Assembly: GCA_964607315.1 (NCBI GenBank)
Contig: CAZSKA010000002.1
Location: 1 to 51,001, forward strand
DNA: 51,001 nt
From: JAHDFB01 sp964607315
GTDB taxonomy: Bacteria; Bacteroidota; Bacteroidia; Chitinophagales; Saprospiraceae
Direction: 5' to 3'
Shown here: positions 34,773 to 41,749 of the stretch, piece after piece
How the letters are laid out: each line of letters opens with the position of its first letter
How positions within the stretch are numbered: position 1 is the stretch's first letter
Notes under the pieces: generated by a model
Database searches by the model: none
The model's input: only the letters and a program-made list of their open reading frames with translations
What the model was told of the DNA's origin: nothing
Position numbers and translations under genes: made by a program

Positions 34773-35452
34773 AATGCATCATTTGCATATGCTGATCTTA
34801 TTCTCTTTAGTTCTTTATTTAAAGTATTTGAGTTACAAGGAAGATAAACACCAATTCTTTTCAATCCTTTATATGGAGCTTCAAAAATCTCATAACCATC
34901 ATTTTTCAATTTGTTTTTAATGTTATTGGAGTTCTTATTTTTCGAAAAACTTCCTATAACAATTATACATTCTTGTGAAACTGTAGGTTTTTCTTTTTTA
35001 ACACTAGATTTTGATTGAGAAACTGGTTTTTCTTCCATTTTCACCATCTCTTCCTCCTTCTCCACCTGATTCTCTGAATCTAATTGATCTCTTGCATCAG
35101 TGAAGTCCATTACTTTTTCACTCATCTCTGTCTCATTAGTTCTAGTCTCTATCTCTTCGTTCATCGAATTTATAACGATAGAACTGTCTATTACTTCTCC
35201 TTGAAAATTAGAATCTTCTATAATAGTTTCATTTTCCGAATGACCTATTTCTTCTTCATCAATAAAATCTGCATCATCAACTTTATGATACGTATCATCA
35301 TTAATTTCCATTTCAACTAAATCTCCATGTGCAACAGCTTCTTTTACTAAAAATGAAGTGTCACCAGCAAATGTATATGTTAAAATAAAAGCCAATGCAA
35401 GTAAAACTACAATTATTCCTATTGCAATATCTGTCTTTTCTTTTTTTGACAT
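34760..35452 (-). CDS. membrane-anchored SPOR-domain protein
   Basis: 230 residues. A short cytoplasmic N-terminus, one membrane helix (about 9-29, IAIGIIVVLLALAFILTYTFAG), and a long acidic low-complexity linker (about 40-150, rich in E, D, S, N) lead to a C-terminal SPOR fold (about 158-228, ECIIVIGSFSKNKNSNNIKNKL). SPOR domains bind denuded septal peptidoglycan, so a role in division or envelope maintenance is likely. The last residues (IQI) and the stop codon are encoded by the end of the MITE-like repeat, so the original C-terminus may have been slightly different. Confidence 0.85.
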   Translation of the reverse strand: MSKKEKTDIAIGIIVVLLALAFILTYTFAGDTSFLVKEAVAHGDLVEMEINDDTYHKVDDADFIDEEEIGHSENETIIEDSNFQGEVIDSSIVINSMNEEIETRTNETEMSEKVMDFTDARDQLDSENQVEKEEEMVKMEEKPVSQSKSSVKKEKPTVSQECIIVIGSFSKNKNSNNIKNKLKNDGYEIFEAPYKGLKRIGVYLPCNSNTLNKELKRIRSAYANDAFIQI

Positions 35453-35552
35453 TTGGTAGTGGATTATTTACGATTTTAATGATTGACTTTCTAATAAAAG
35501 TAATGGAGGAGGAAAAACTAAAACCTCCTCCACATACTAAAAGTAAGGGTAA

Positions 35553-36734
35553 TTACTTTTTTAAATTTTTAAAGAAAGACTTCATTTCTTCTCCTGCTGC
35601 TTCTCTTCCACCTAATCCAAATGATAATGCAAATGCTATCGCTACTGAACCTAATGTAAGACCAAACGCTAAGTTTACTATACTCTCAGCTATTCCCATT
35701 GTATGAAGACCAAATGCTAAGAATATTCCCAATATCGCAAACCTTACAATAGGGATTAAATAACCATTAGATTTTGATCCAGACAATGCTTTTTCTGCTA
35801 GATTCGATATAAATAATCCTCCCATTAGAATAATTAATCCAAAGAATACTCTTCCTGTGATATTGAATATATTCGTCAAGATTCCTTCTACTTGTGTTAA
35901 TTCTAATTTCCCACAAGCTGCAATTATACCTGTGAACATTATGAAGAATAAAGCAATATTTCCTACTACAGAAGATAAAGAAGTTGTTTCTCCTATTACT
36001 GAATTCAATCCTAAGTTTGCAGATAATTTGTCAAGTCCAACATTTCTTAATAATTCAGTTACTATTCCTACTACATATCTTCCTATTATAAAGAATACTG
36101 CTAATAAGATTGCAGCTGCTATAATTTTAGGAACAGAATTCATTAATCCTCCTAACATTTCTGAAGCGGGATCTGAAATAACACTCATGTCTAGTTTTTC
36201 CAAAGCAATAATCAAAATAGGAATGAACACAATTATGAAAACTACTTGCTTTAGGATTTTAGTTAAATTAACAGATCCTGTACTTACGCCCATTTTGCTT
36301 CCGAAACTTTCTAATCTTTCCGACACAAAACTTGTAGCTTCTGAAAGAATGGTTGCAATAACATAACCTGCAAAACCTATTATTCCTGCACCTACTATAT
36401 TTGGAACATATCCTACAAAACCTCCTAACATTTCCTGTAATGAGTCCGTTACACCAGTAACACCCATCATACTTAATGCAAAAATTAATGAATAAAGTAC
36501 GATAATGTAGTAAACAAGTTTTCCTATAAATTTGTCAATTCTAACTGTTGTGTTGAATTTCGTTGCTAATTTTTCATCTAATTTCGTGCGACCGAATAAT
36601 TTAATTACAATTCCTTTTACAATTCTAGCAATAATGAATCCTAAAATAATAACTAATATAGCTCCTAAGACACCTGGAAGTGCGCCTCCTACTGTTTCAA
36701 ATAACGAGTCAAATAGTCCTTTAAATTTGTCCAT
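35553..36734 (-). CDS. TM-helix-repeat (mechanosensitive-channel-like) membrane protein
   Basis: 393 residues with about ten hydrophobic helices arranged as repeats of the conserved TM-helix unit (PF05552 type): VLGAILVIILGFIIARIVKGIV, YVPNIVGAGIIGFAGYVIATIL, SVPKIIAAAILLAVFFIIGRYVV, and ITGRVFFGLIILMGGLFISNLAEKAL. The C-terminal AFGLTLGSVAIAFALSFGLGGREAAGE resembles the MscS pore helix. Without the MscS beta domain it may be a small channel or a structural membrane protein. It is transcribed alone on the reverse strand, upstream of the SPOR gene (100-base gap). Confidence 0.85.
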   Translation of the reverse strand: MDKFKGLFDSLFETVGGALPGVLGAILVIILGFIIARIVKGIVIKLFGRTKLDEKLATKFNTTVRIDKFIGKLVYYIIVLYSLIFALSMMGVTGVTDSLQEMLGGFVGYVPNIVGAGIIGFAGYVIATILSEATSFVSERLESFGSKMGVSTGSVNLTKILKQVVFIIVFIPILIIALEKLDMSVISDPASEMLGGLMNSVPKIIAAAILLAVFFIIGRYVVGIVTELLRNVGLDKLSANLGLNSVIGETTSLSSVVGNIALFFIMFTGIIAACGKLELTQVEGILTNIFNITGRVFFGLIILMGGLFISNLAEKALSGSKSNGYLIPIVRFAILGIFLAFGLHTMGIAESIVNLAFGLTLGSVAIAFALSFGLGGREAAGEEMKSFFKNLKK

Positions 36735-36869
36735 TTTTAAATGTGGTTTAGTTCTTAATATAAACCTAAGACTATTTCAATTTTAACAAACCACATTTAA
36801 ATTTTAACAAATCTTCAATTTATTAACAATTTCTTTCAATTTGTCACTGACAAATCTTTAGAGTTTTTA

Positions 36870-37532
36870 TCACATTTTGAAGTATTTATGGAACAGGTGT
36901 TTTAGCTGATTTTTCTCTATTCGATGCGTTCCCTTATATATCTCATAACGTACTTTGAAATTATTTCTATCTGCTACATTTTTTAAGAATTCCATTCTTT
37001 CATCATTCATATATTGATCTTCGTCACCAATTGTATAAATAATTTGGTTCTCATTAAAATCACTTTTGCTTTTAGAAAAATCTAAGTCTTCAGGAAACCA
37101 AGTTGAGTAAGCCAAAATGTGATCAAAATCAATTTTTCTATTATACATCCACCGAAAAGCAGAGGTCCCTCCTTGGGAAAATCCGAATAATATCTTCTTA
37201 CAATCTGCAGGAAGCTTCATTTCATATTCATAGTAAAGCGCACTTAAGAAAGCCGTAAAATCTTCAATTTCTATCAACCTATCGTGACTAGTCATCCACG
37301 TTGCCACCACATCGCCCCCAAAACCTTTCAAGTAAAAACGCGATAATCCTTCCGGAGATACTACGAAATGCTCTTTGGGGTTAAACCCCTCAAATTTAAA
37401 AAGCATCTGTTCGCATAACATATGAGAACCGTGTAATGCAAACCAAAAATATTTAGTGGATTCACTCAGTTCTCCATAAGTTGCGTAATGAGCAGTCTTC
37501 TCTACTTTCTTCGTATGTCTCGTAATTTGCAT
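36870..37532 (-). CDS. alpha/beta hydrolase (carboxylesterase/phospholipase type)
   Basis: 220 residues with an alpha/beta hydrolase core. The nucleophile is S119 in the elbow GFSQGG. An aspartate in YTIGDEDQYM and a histidine in GTHRIEKNQL complete the likely triad. The oxyanion-side HG dipeptide is in FALHGSHM. Size and elbow fit the YpfH/carboxylesterase group; the substrate is unknown. It is the last host gene before the tRNA-Leu attachment site and is transcribed away from it. Confidence 0.88.
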   Translation of the reverse strand: MQITRHTKKVEKTAHYATYGELSESTKYFWFALHGSHMLCEQMLFKFEGFNPKEHFVVSPEGLSRFYLKGFGGDVVATWMTSHDRLIEIEDFTAFLSALYYEYEMKLPADCKKILFGFSQGGTSAFRWMYNRKIDFDHILAYSTWFPEDLDFSKSKSDFNENQIIYTIGDEDQYMNDERMEFLKNVADRNNFKVRYEIYKGTHRIEKNQLKHLFHKYFKM

Positions 37533-37548
37533 GTGATATATCTATTTA

Positions 37549-37570
37549 TTTTGGGCTTTAAGCCCAAAAA
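37549..37570. repeat. perfect palindrome upstream of the hydrolase gene
   Basis: TTTTGGGCTTTAAGCCCAAAA reads as a tight stem (9 pairs, 3-base loop) located 17 bases before the reverse-strand hydrolase start and upstream of the tRNA gene. It could be an operator or act as a terminator-like insulator between the divergent units. Confidence 0.5.
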
Positions 37571-37615
37571 TGATAAATTGATCTTGACAAACAAAAAGAA
37601 TAAGCTTTTGCTTAC

Positions 37616-37623
37616 TATATTTG
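37616..37623 (+). promoter_or_regulatory. TAnnTTTG -7 element of tRNA-Leu
   Basis: TATATTTG lies 13 bases before the tRNA 5' end, so the transcript would begin close to the mature tRNA. A TTGACA hexamer occurs at 37584 but is spaced too far (29 bases) for the standard Bacteroidota promoter. Confidence 0.5.
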
Positions 37624-37636
37624 CGCTCCGCATTCT

Positions 37637-37720
37637 GCCCGAGTGCTGGAATTGGTAGACAGGCATGGTTGAGGGCCATGTGTCCTTATGGGCGTGGGGG
37701 TTCGACTCCCCCCTCGGGCA
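37637..37720 (+). tRNA. tRNA-Leu (anticodon GAG)
   Basis: 84 bases, class II with a long variable arm. Acceptor arms GCCCGAG and CTCGGGC pair fully, with discriminator A at 37720. The anticodon stem CATGG/CCATG encloses the loop TTGAGGG, giving anticodon GAG (reads CUC/CUU). The T arm is GGGGG-TTCGACT-CCCCC. No encoded CCA. A hairpin terminator follows (37736-37766). Everything to its right has island character, so its 3' end is the probable integration target. Confidence 0.96.
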
Positions 37721-37735
37721 CTCTGATAATCAAAG

Positions 37736-37766
37736 GTTTAGCAATATGATTGCTAAGCCTTTTTTC
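37736..37766 (+). terminator. tRNA-Leu terminator hairpin
   Basis: GGTTTAGCAA / TTGCTAAGCC (one G:U pair) with a 5-base loop and six following T residues, 15 bases after the tRNA. Confidence 0.85.
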
Positions 37767-37780
37767 ATTTAGAATGTTTT

Positions 37781-37806
37781 GGTGCAACATTGGTGCAAGT
37801 AAATGA
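37781..37806. repeat. attachment-region repeat, copy 1 (GGTGCAACATTGGTGCAA)
   Basis: Two GGTGCAA words 10 bases apart lie 60 bases downstream of the tRNA-Leu 3' end. The block recurs in altered form at 37915-37939, again a similar distance after a tRNA 3'-end-like sequence, and both are preceded by GCTRAGC followed by a T run and CATTT. This looks like integrase arm-type or accessory sites at the end of an integrated element. Confidence 0.5.
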
Positions 37807-37840
37807 GTGTTTATTTGGTCTGTTTTGACTGAGAAAAATT

Positions 37841-37865
37841 CTAGGTTCAAGTCCTAGAAGGAGCG
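37841..37865 (+). other. orphan tRNA 3' end (T arm plus acceptor strand)
   Basis: CTAGG-TTCAAGT-CCTAG is a perfect 5-bp T arm with the invariant TTC and A58 positions, followed by AAGGAGC and G that would be the acceptor 3' strand and discriminator. No matching 5' half (GCTCCTT) is present upstream. It differs from the tRNA-Leu T arm, so it is a fragment of another tRNA, as left by site-specific integration. Confidence 0.6.
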
Positions 37866-37914
37866 CTTTTAAGAAAGCCCATGTCCATTAGAGCTGAGCT
37901 TTTTGCATTTTACA

Positions 37915-37939
37915 GGTACAACATGGGTACAACAAATGA
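37915..37939. repeat. attachment-region repeat, copy 2 (GGTACAACATGGGTACAA)
   Basis: A homologue of the 37781-37806 repeat with the G to A changes in both GGTRCAA words, 50 bases after the orphan tRNA 3' end. Copies 1 and 2 share the order tRNA 3' end, hairpin/T run, CATTT, double GGTRCAA word. Confidence 0.5.
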
Positions 37940-37978
37940 TACTTATTATGGTGCCTAAGGCAATGATTTCGTTTGACA

Positions 37979-38215
37979 TTAACGTCTCATGTTTTCAAAA
38001 TAAGAAACATTCGGATCATATGGGCCACCCTTTTTGACCATGCTAGACTCTTGTTTAGGCCCTCTTATTTGTTCAAGGGCTAAATCAGGATCATCGTTAT
38101 TCATTTCTAGGAAATCTACAGCAAATTCTATTTCTTTACGAGTCTTTCGACCACCATAAACTATTACTCTGTTAAAAATATAGTATATTTTATCTAGGTC
38201 GACCATTTTACTCAT
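37979..38215 (-). CDS. small protein of unknown function, partner of the TIR-like gene
   Basis: 78 residues, no membrane segment or signal, slightly acidic middle (FLEMNNDDPDLALEQIRG) and basic ends. I do not recognise it. A good GAGGA ribosome binding site lies before its ATG. It starts 27 bases after the stop of the larger gene at 38243 on the same strand, so the two form a unit. It could be a regulator, antitoxin-like partner or accessory of that protein; nothing in the sequence decides this. Confidence 0.7.
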   Translation of the reverse strand: MSKMVDLDKIYYIFNRVIVYGGRKTRKEIEFAVDFLEMNNDDPDLALEQIRGPKQESSMVKKGGPYDPNVSYFENMRR

Positions 38216-38242
38216 TTTCCATTCCTCTCAATAATATTGGAT

Positions 38243-39547
38243 TTAAAATAAGTTTTTATAGTATCCTAAGTTTACAGAAATTTCAACATTTAATACACTG
38301 ATTATATGATTCATATCTTTCGATAGATCTGAGAACTTCTCCATTAATACACCAAGCCCTCTTAATTTAAGGAAGTTGGCGCTTAATCCCCCTTCCTCGT
38401 AAAACACAATAACACGCTTACAGTATGCCATTGCCCAACCTAATTGAACCGTTGAAAGCGAATATTGAGCGCCTTTAAAACAGAATAGAACAAAGAACCT
38501 GCAACGCTGCAGCTGAACAAAGGATGGTGGTTTTTCGATAGCACGTAGCTTTTCATCAGTTCCATCATTAATTCGAACATCAATGTTGTTATTTTCATTT
38601 TGAACACCTTCTATAATTTGATGGATCACACTTTTGGTGTTTTGATTTAAAAGAACTTCGGTTGGCACAGCCATAAACATCTTCGGTACGGCATAATCAA
38701 TGAATCTTGTTTTAAAGTTTTCCTTAAAATCTTGCTGTACAAACCTTTCTAATCTAGTCTCATTAACCACATTACGTTTAACTTTTGCAAAATTATACTT
38801 CTTCAATGCCAAATAGCTCAAAATATTAGGATTAACATTATTCTCTAATTCTTCTTTATTTCTAAATAATGAATAAATTTTGGGTTCTTCTAATTTGTCA
38901 GTTGCTTCGAGTAGTATTGACCCTTGCGTGATATGGTTGTCTTCGAAGGATATATAAGCACCTAGCATAATGTTGTCATTGCTTAGATTAGAACAATTCA
39001 CTTTAATATGAATACTTATTTTTTTAGTAACCGAGGACATATCAAAAAATAAACCATTATCCTGAAGGTGTTCTATGTCACCTTCATAATCTGAACTGAT
39101 GTCATCTTTGACATTATGCAAGTAGGCTTTCGTTTGCTGTATTGAAATTAGACTCATTCCAAGTTCAGGCTCTTCAGTTTCCTCCAAATGGTAGAAAAAG
39201 TAGGCTTTATAGTATAATTGATCAGGTCGTTGGAATTTAACCTTGAAAACTTGATAGTTTTCAATTGCCTCTACGAAACGCTCTGCTGTAAAAATTCGAT
39301 TACGTAACTCCAAATTAACCGGTACCAGAAAATCGTCTTCGGATTTTATATTCCTATTCACAGTCCTTTCAATATCATTCTTCGCATTATACTGTACGGA
39401 AGCTCTAGATAATCCTTTTTTAAACTCCTTTCTATCCGCACGCCACTTATCAAACTCATTATAGCCTCCAGTATTCTTGACAATATCCAAAGATATTTTT
39501 AGCTGTTCAAGTATGTTTTTCATTTCTTGAAGGGTAATCTCTTTCAT
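38243..39547 (-). CDS. candidate defence protein with C-terminal TIR/nucleoside-deoxyribosyltransferase-like domain
   Basis: 434 residues without signal or membrane helix. The N-terminus (1-100) is charged and probably helical. The middle (about 110-225) is beta-rich, with LYYKAYFFYH, YEGDIEHLQDNGLFFDM and IMLGAYISFEDNHITQGSILLEA, similar in pattern to ligand-sensing beta-barrel modules. The C-terminal 285-425 has the order of TIR-like or deoxyribosyltransferase-like folds: PKMFMAVP, a long helix, FVLFCFKG, then STVQLGWAMAYCKRVIVFYEE. The position that is a catalytic glutamate in deoxyribosyltransferases (ELGYA) is glutamine here (Q368), so enzyme activity is uncertain. It lies at the island edge, a usual site for defence cargo, and has tandem 10-bp repeats in its promoter. 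Confidence 0.65.
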   Translation of the reverse strand: MKEITLQEMKNILEQLKISLDIVKNTGGYNEFDKWRADRKEFKKGLSRASVQYNAKNDIERTVNRNIKSEDDFLVPVNLELRNRIFTAERFVEAIENYQVFKVKFQRPDQLYYKAYFFYHLEETEEPELGMSLISIQQTKAYLHNVKDDISSDYEGDIEHLQDNGLFFDMSSVTKKISIHIKVNCSNLSNDNIMLGAYISFEDNHITQGSILLEATDKLEEPKIYSLFRNKEELENNVNPNILSYLALKKYNFAKVKRNVVNETRLERFVQQDFKENFKTRFIDYAVPKMFMAVPTEVLLNQNTKSVIHQIIEGVQNENNNIDVRINDGTDEKLRAIEKPPSFVQLQRCRFFVLFCFKGAQYSLSTVQLGWAMAYCKRVIVFYEEGGLSANFLKLRGLGVLMEKFSDLSKDMNHIISVLNVEISVNLGYYKNLF

Positions 39548-39577
39548 TTCTACAATTTAATTACTATCAAAAATATC

Positions 39578-39610
39578 GAATATTCTGAAATATTCTGAAA
39601 TATTCTAACA
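39578..39610 (-). promoter_or_regulatory. three tandem 10-bp repeats upstream of the TIR-like gene
   Basis: TATTCTGAAA occurs at 39581 and 39591, with TATTCTAACA at 39601, a strict 10-base period. AATATCGAA just before adds a partial fourth unit and makes GAATATTC at 39579. The array ends about 31 bases upstream of the gene start at 39547, where a repressor or activator could bind one face of the helix. Confidence 0.6.
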
Positions 39611-39723
39611 TTAGATTATTTAGTAACATTCAGATTTTCAAAGTGAATTACCTGAGTTTTAAAATAAATTTGATGTAGAAGATGAAAAGAAACTACTCAT
39701 ATTGAACTTTAAATTTTGTTTTT

Positions 39724-39960
39724 ATGCTCAACTTATCTACTACCTTTTACCGTGACTTTACTGACCACTATCAGTTCCTGATTTATGATTACATGTCTCG
39801 GGTCAGCCCCGAGAATCCAATTACTCTGACCAAAAGAGTTTTGACCAATGTTCTGACCAAAGAAGATGAATTGAATTTGGCTCAGAGATTCTATGATGGG
39901 GATACAACCTTAGCATTCACAATGCTTTGCTTTTGTAATCATGAAGTTAAGTACCATTAA
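39724..39960 (+). CDS. small hypothetical protein
   Basis: 78 residues, no recognised family. Aromatic-rich N-terminus (TFYRDFTDHYQFLIYDYM), then SPENPITLTKRVLTNVLTKEDELNLAQRF that looks helical. It is divergent from the TIR-like gene and stands 122 bases before the lipoprotein gene. An ATG start with no strong ribosome binding site and short length leave some doubt that it is expressed. Confidence 0.5.
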   Translation: MLNLSTTFYRDFTDHYQFLIYDYMSRVSPENPITLTKRVLTNVLTKEDELNLAQRFYDGDTTLAFTMLCFCNHEVKYH

Positions 39961-40082
39961 AGATCAGTCAAGCATGGATCAAACTGCCCGATTCGTGTCT
40001 GATCAATATCATTTTAAGAATAAACACTATTCTGGATAAGCTCTAATATTTGAAATTTCAAAAAGTAATTAAATTCTAAAAG

Positions 40083-40949
40083 ATGAAAAACTTAAACATC
40101 GGGATTATCATAGTTTTTGCATTGCTATGTTCTTCCTGTGGACCATCACAATCTGAGATAGATCGGATGGCAGCAAATGCATACGAAGATGGTTATCGTG
40201 CTGGCGTAGATTTTGGCGTAGCTCAATCCAATGAACGAGAATACCAAAGAGGCCTTACCGATGGTCAAATAATCGGAGAAGGAATCGGGTACGGGGAAGG
40301 ATTTAAGGACGGTCAATATGAAGGCTTTGTAACTGACGTATTAGATTTGGTTGAGATTCATTGGTCGCATGCTGTGGTGATCTTGGGTTTTCTTCTATTG
40401 ATTGGTTTCTTATTTGAAGTTTTCAGACGGTATGTATTAAAGTCTATGATCGAATGGATGCATCAAAGAATGGTTGATATTCGGTTTCTTTTATCGCCCC
40501 TGCATGGCGCTATTCAAAAGATTGCTGCTCAAAAAGATAAGTGGGAGATTCAGACACAAAACATAGAAAAATCGAATGCAACTTTTACTGTAGAAATCAC
40601 AGTTCAGAATGAGCGAATTGAAAAGTACAAAGAATTTATTAATGGAGGAATGCCTACAGATCAGGAGACCATCGCACAGCGAGATATTTGTATAGCGCAA
40701 AAGAGAATTTCTGATTGTAAAAAATTGATCGAGAAAGGTCGAACGTATCTAGAGGATATTAGAAAATTGTTAAACGGTTTGGATATGCTTACTTACCGCG
40801 CGCAAACCGTATTAAATGTCAATATTCAAGATACATTTGAGGACTTTAGTGACTTAGAACATAACATTAAATCGTTCTTGAGATGGGATATTGGGTCTTT
40901 GGGAGAGAATGACGATTTGGATAATGAGTATTATTTCACTGCATCCTAA
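40083..40949 (+). CDS. island lipoprotein with glycine-repeat periplasmic segment, membrane helix and coiled coil
   Basis: 288 residues. A lipoprotein signal ends at LLCSSC (lipid C19). Residues about 34-80 hold a repeated pattern YxxGxxxGxxxG (EDGYRAGVDFG, EYQRGLTDGQIIGEGIGYGEGFKDGQYEG). One membrane helix lies at about 96-115 (AVVILGFLLLIGFLFEVF), followed by a long charged coiled coil (about 140-260). A lipobox plus an internal helix is an odd combination. It opens a same-strand series that includes two small membrane proteins and the VirD4-like ATPase, so a role as a structural part of the transfer machinery is plausible; no homologue is recognised. Confidence 0.75.
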   Translation: MKNLNIGIIIVFALLCSSCGPSQSEIDRMAANAYEDGYRAGVDFGVAQSNEREYQRGLTDGQIIGEGIGYGEGFKDGQYEGFVTDVLDLVEIHWSHAVVILGFLLLIGFLFEVFRRYVLKSMIEWMHQRMVDIRFLLSPLHGAIQKIAAQKDKWEIQTQNIEKSNATFTVEITVQNERIEKYKEFINGGMPTDQETIAQRDICIAQKRISDCKKLIEKGRTYLEDIRKLLNGLDMLTYRAQTVLNVNIQDTFEDFSDLEHNIKSFLRWDIGSLGENDDLDNEYYFTAS

Positions 40950-40960
40950 TCTTATAACTC

Positions 40961-41473
40961 ATGATCTATCCAGGTTCACTAGTAATTAAGAGATTGAAGT
41001 ATTGCTTCGTGTTATCGATGATTTCATCGACTTGGTTTCTTCAAAATATACAGCAACGTGTTTTTGAGTATTCATCGACGATGGTTTTGGAACTTGCCCA
41101 TCATGCCACATCGATTAATCAAGGCATTGATGCAATGAACACGTATAATGATTGGCACAACTGCATCGCTGATAGCTTTGTTGGGAAGGCCTTCGGATTG
41201 GTAAATAAGGACAACACACCACTAGAAAAACTCGATGTATTTGAAGATGGACAAGCGCATAAAGAGCTTGTCTCTCTTCTGAATGTACTTGGACTGTTTA
41301 TGACGATTTCGACAATCATTTTGACCTTGTCGATTTTGCATTCGATCATCTGGCTTGCATTGGATTTACGATTTGGCAAACATAAGGGCATCACTTTAGT
41401 ATTGATTGCCCTTGCGATAACTTTGAATTTTATCATTCAAGATCATGTGATATCACACATCGATCTTCTATAA
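40961..41473 (+). CDS. island membrane protein, unknown
   Basis: 170 residues. Three hydrophobic segments: about 14-30 (weak), 105-130 (VLGLFMTISTIILTLSILHSIIWLAL) and 142-160 (ITLVLIALAITLNFII). A soluble loop between the first two carries NTYNDWHNCIADSFVGKAFG. It begins 11 bases after the lipoprotein stop and ends 12 bases before the next small membrane gene, so it belongs to the same operon. No family recognised. Confidence 0.72.
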   Translation: MIYPGSLVIKRLKYCFVLSMISSTWFLQNIQQRVFEYSSTMVLELAHHATSINQGIDAMNTYNDWHNCIADSFVGKAFGLVNKDNTPLEKLDVFEDGQAHKELVSLLNVLGLFMTISTIILTLSILHSIIWLALDLRFGKHKGITLVLIALAITLNFIIQDHVISHIDLL

Positions 41474-41485
41474 AAATTAACAGAA

Positions 41486-41719
41486 ATGACGTCTTTTTAT
41501 ATACTGCTTGCATGCGCAAGCATTGCTATTGTCGTGCTATATTTTTCGCTTCAAGGAATTTTAAAAATCCTAGATCAGATAAAATCAAGCATCATAGGAA
41601 TTTGTTTGGTCATGTTTTTAACGGCATCGATTTATCTGGTGATTAACCGTCAAAACGCTGATCAAATATTAGAGGAAATCCAGATTTGGAAGGTTGAAAC
41701 CTCAGCAGGTGGAGATTAA
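41486..41719 (+). CDS. small two-helix membrane protein of the transfer operon
   Basis: 77 residues with two membrane helices (about 3-24 and 34-55), and a short hydrophilic tail (QNADQILEEIQIWKVETSAGGD). It sits immediately before the VirD4-like ATPase gene. Since that ATPase lacks the usual N-terminal membrane anchor, this protein or its neighbours could provide the membrane dock; that is inference from position. Confidence 0.68.
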   Translation: MTSFYILLACASIAIVVLYFSLQGILKILDQIKSSIIGICLVMFLTASIYLVINRQNADQILEEIQIWKVETSAGGD

Positions 41720-41749
41720 TTTAATTGGCAACCAAATTAATTTAATACT

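Noticed and set aside
37721..37978. Search for an integrase gene next to tRNA-Leu
   Set aside because: No coding frame with tyrosine- or serine-recombinase motifs in this gap; the recombinase must be at the other end or lost.
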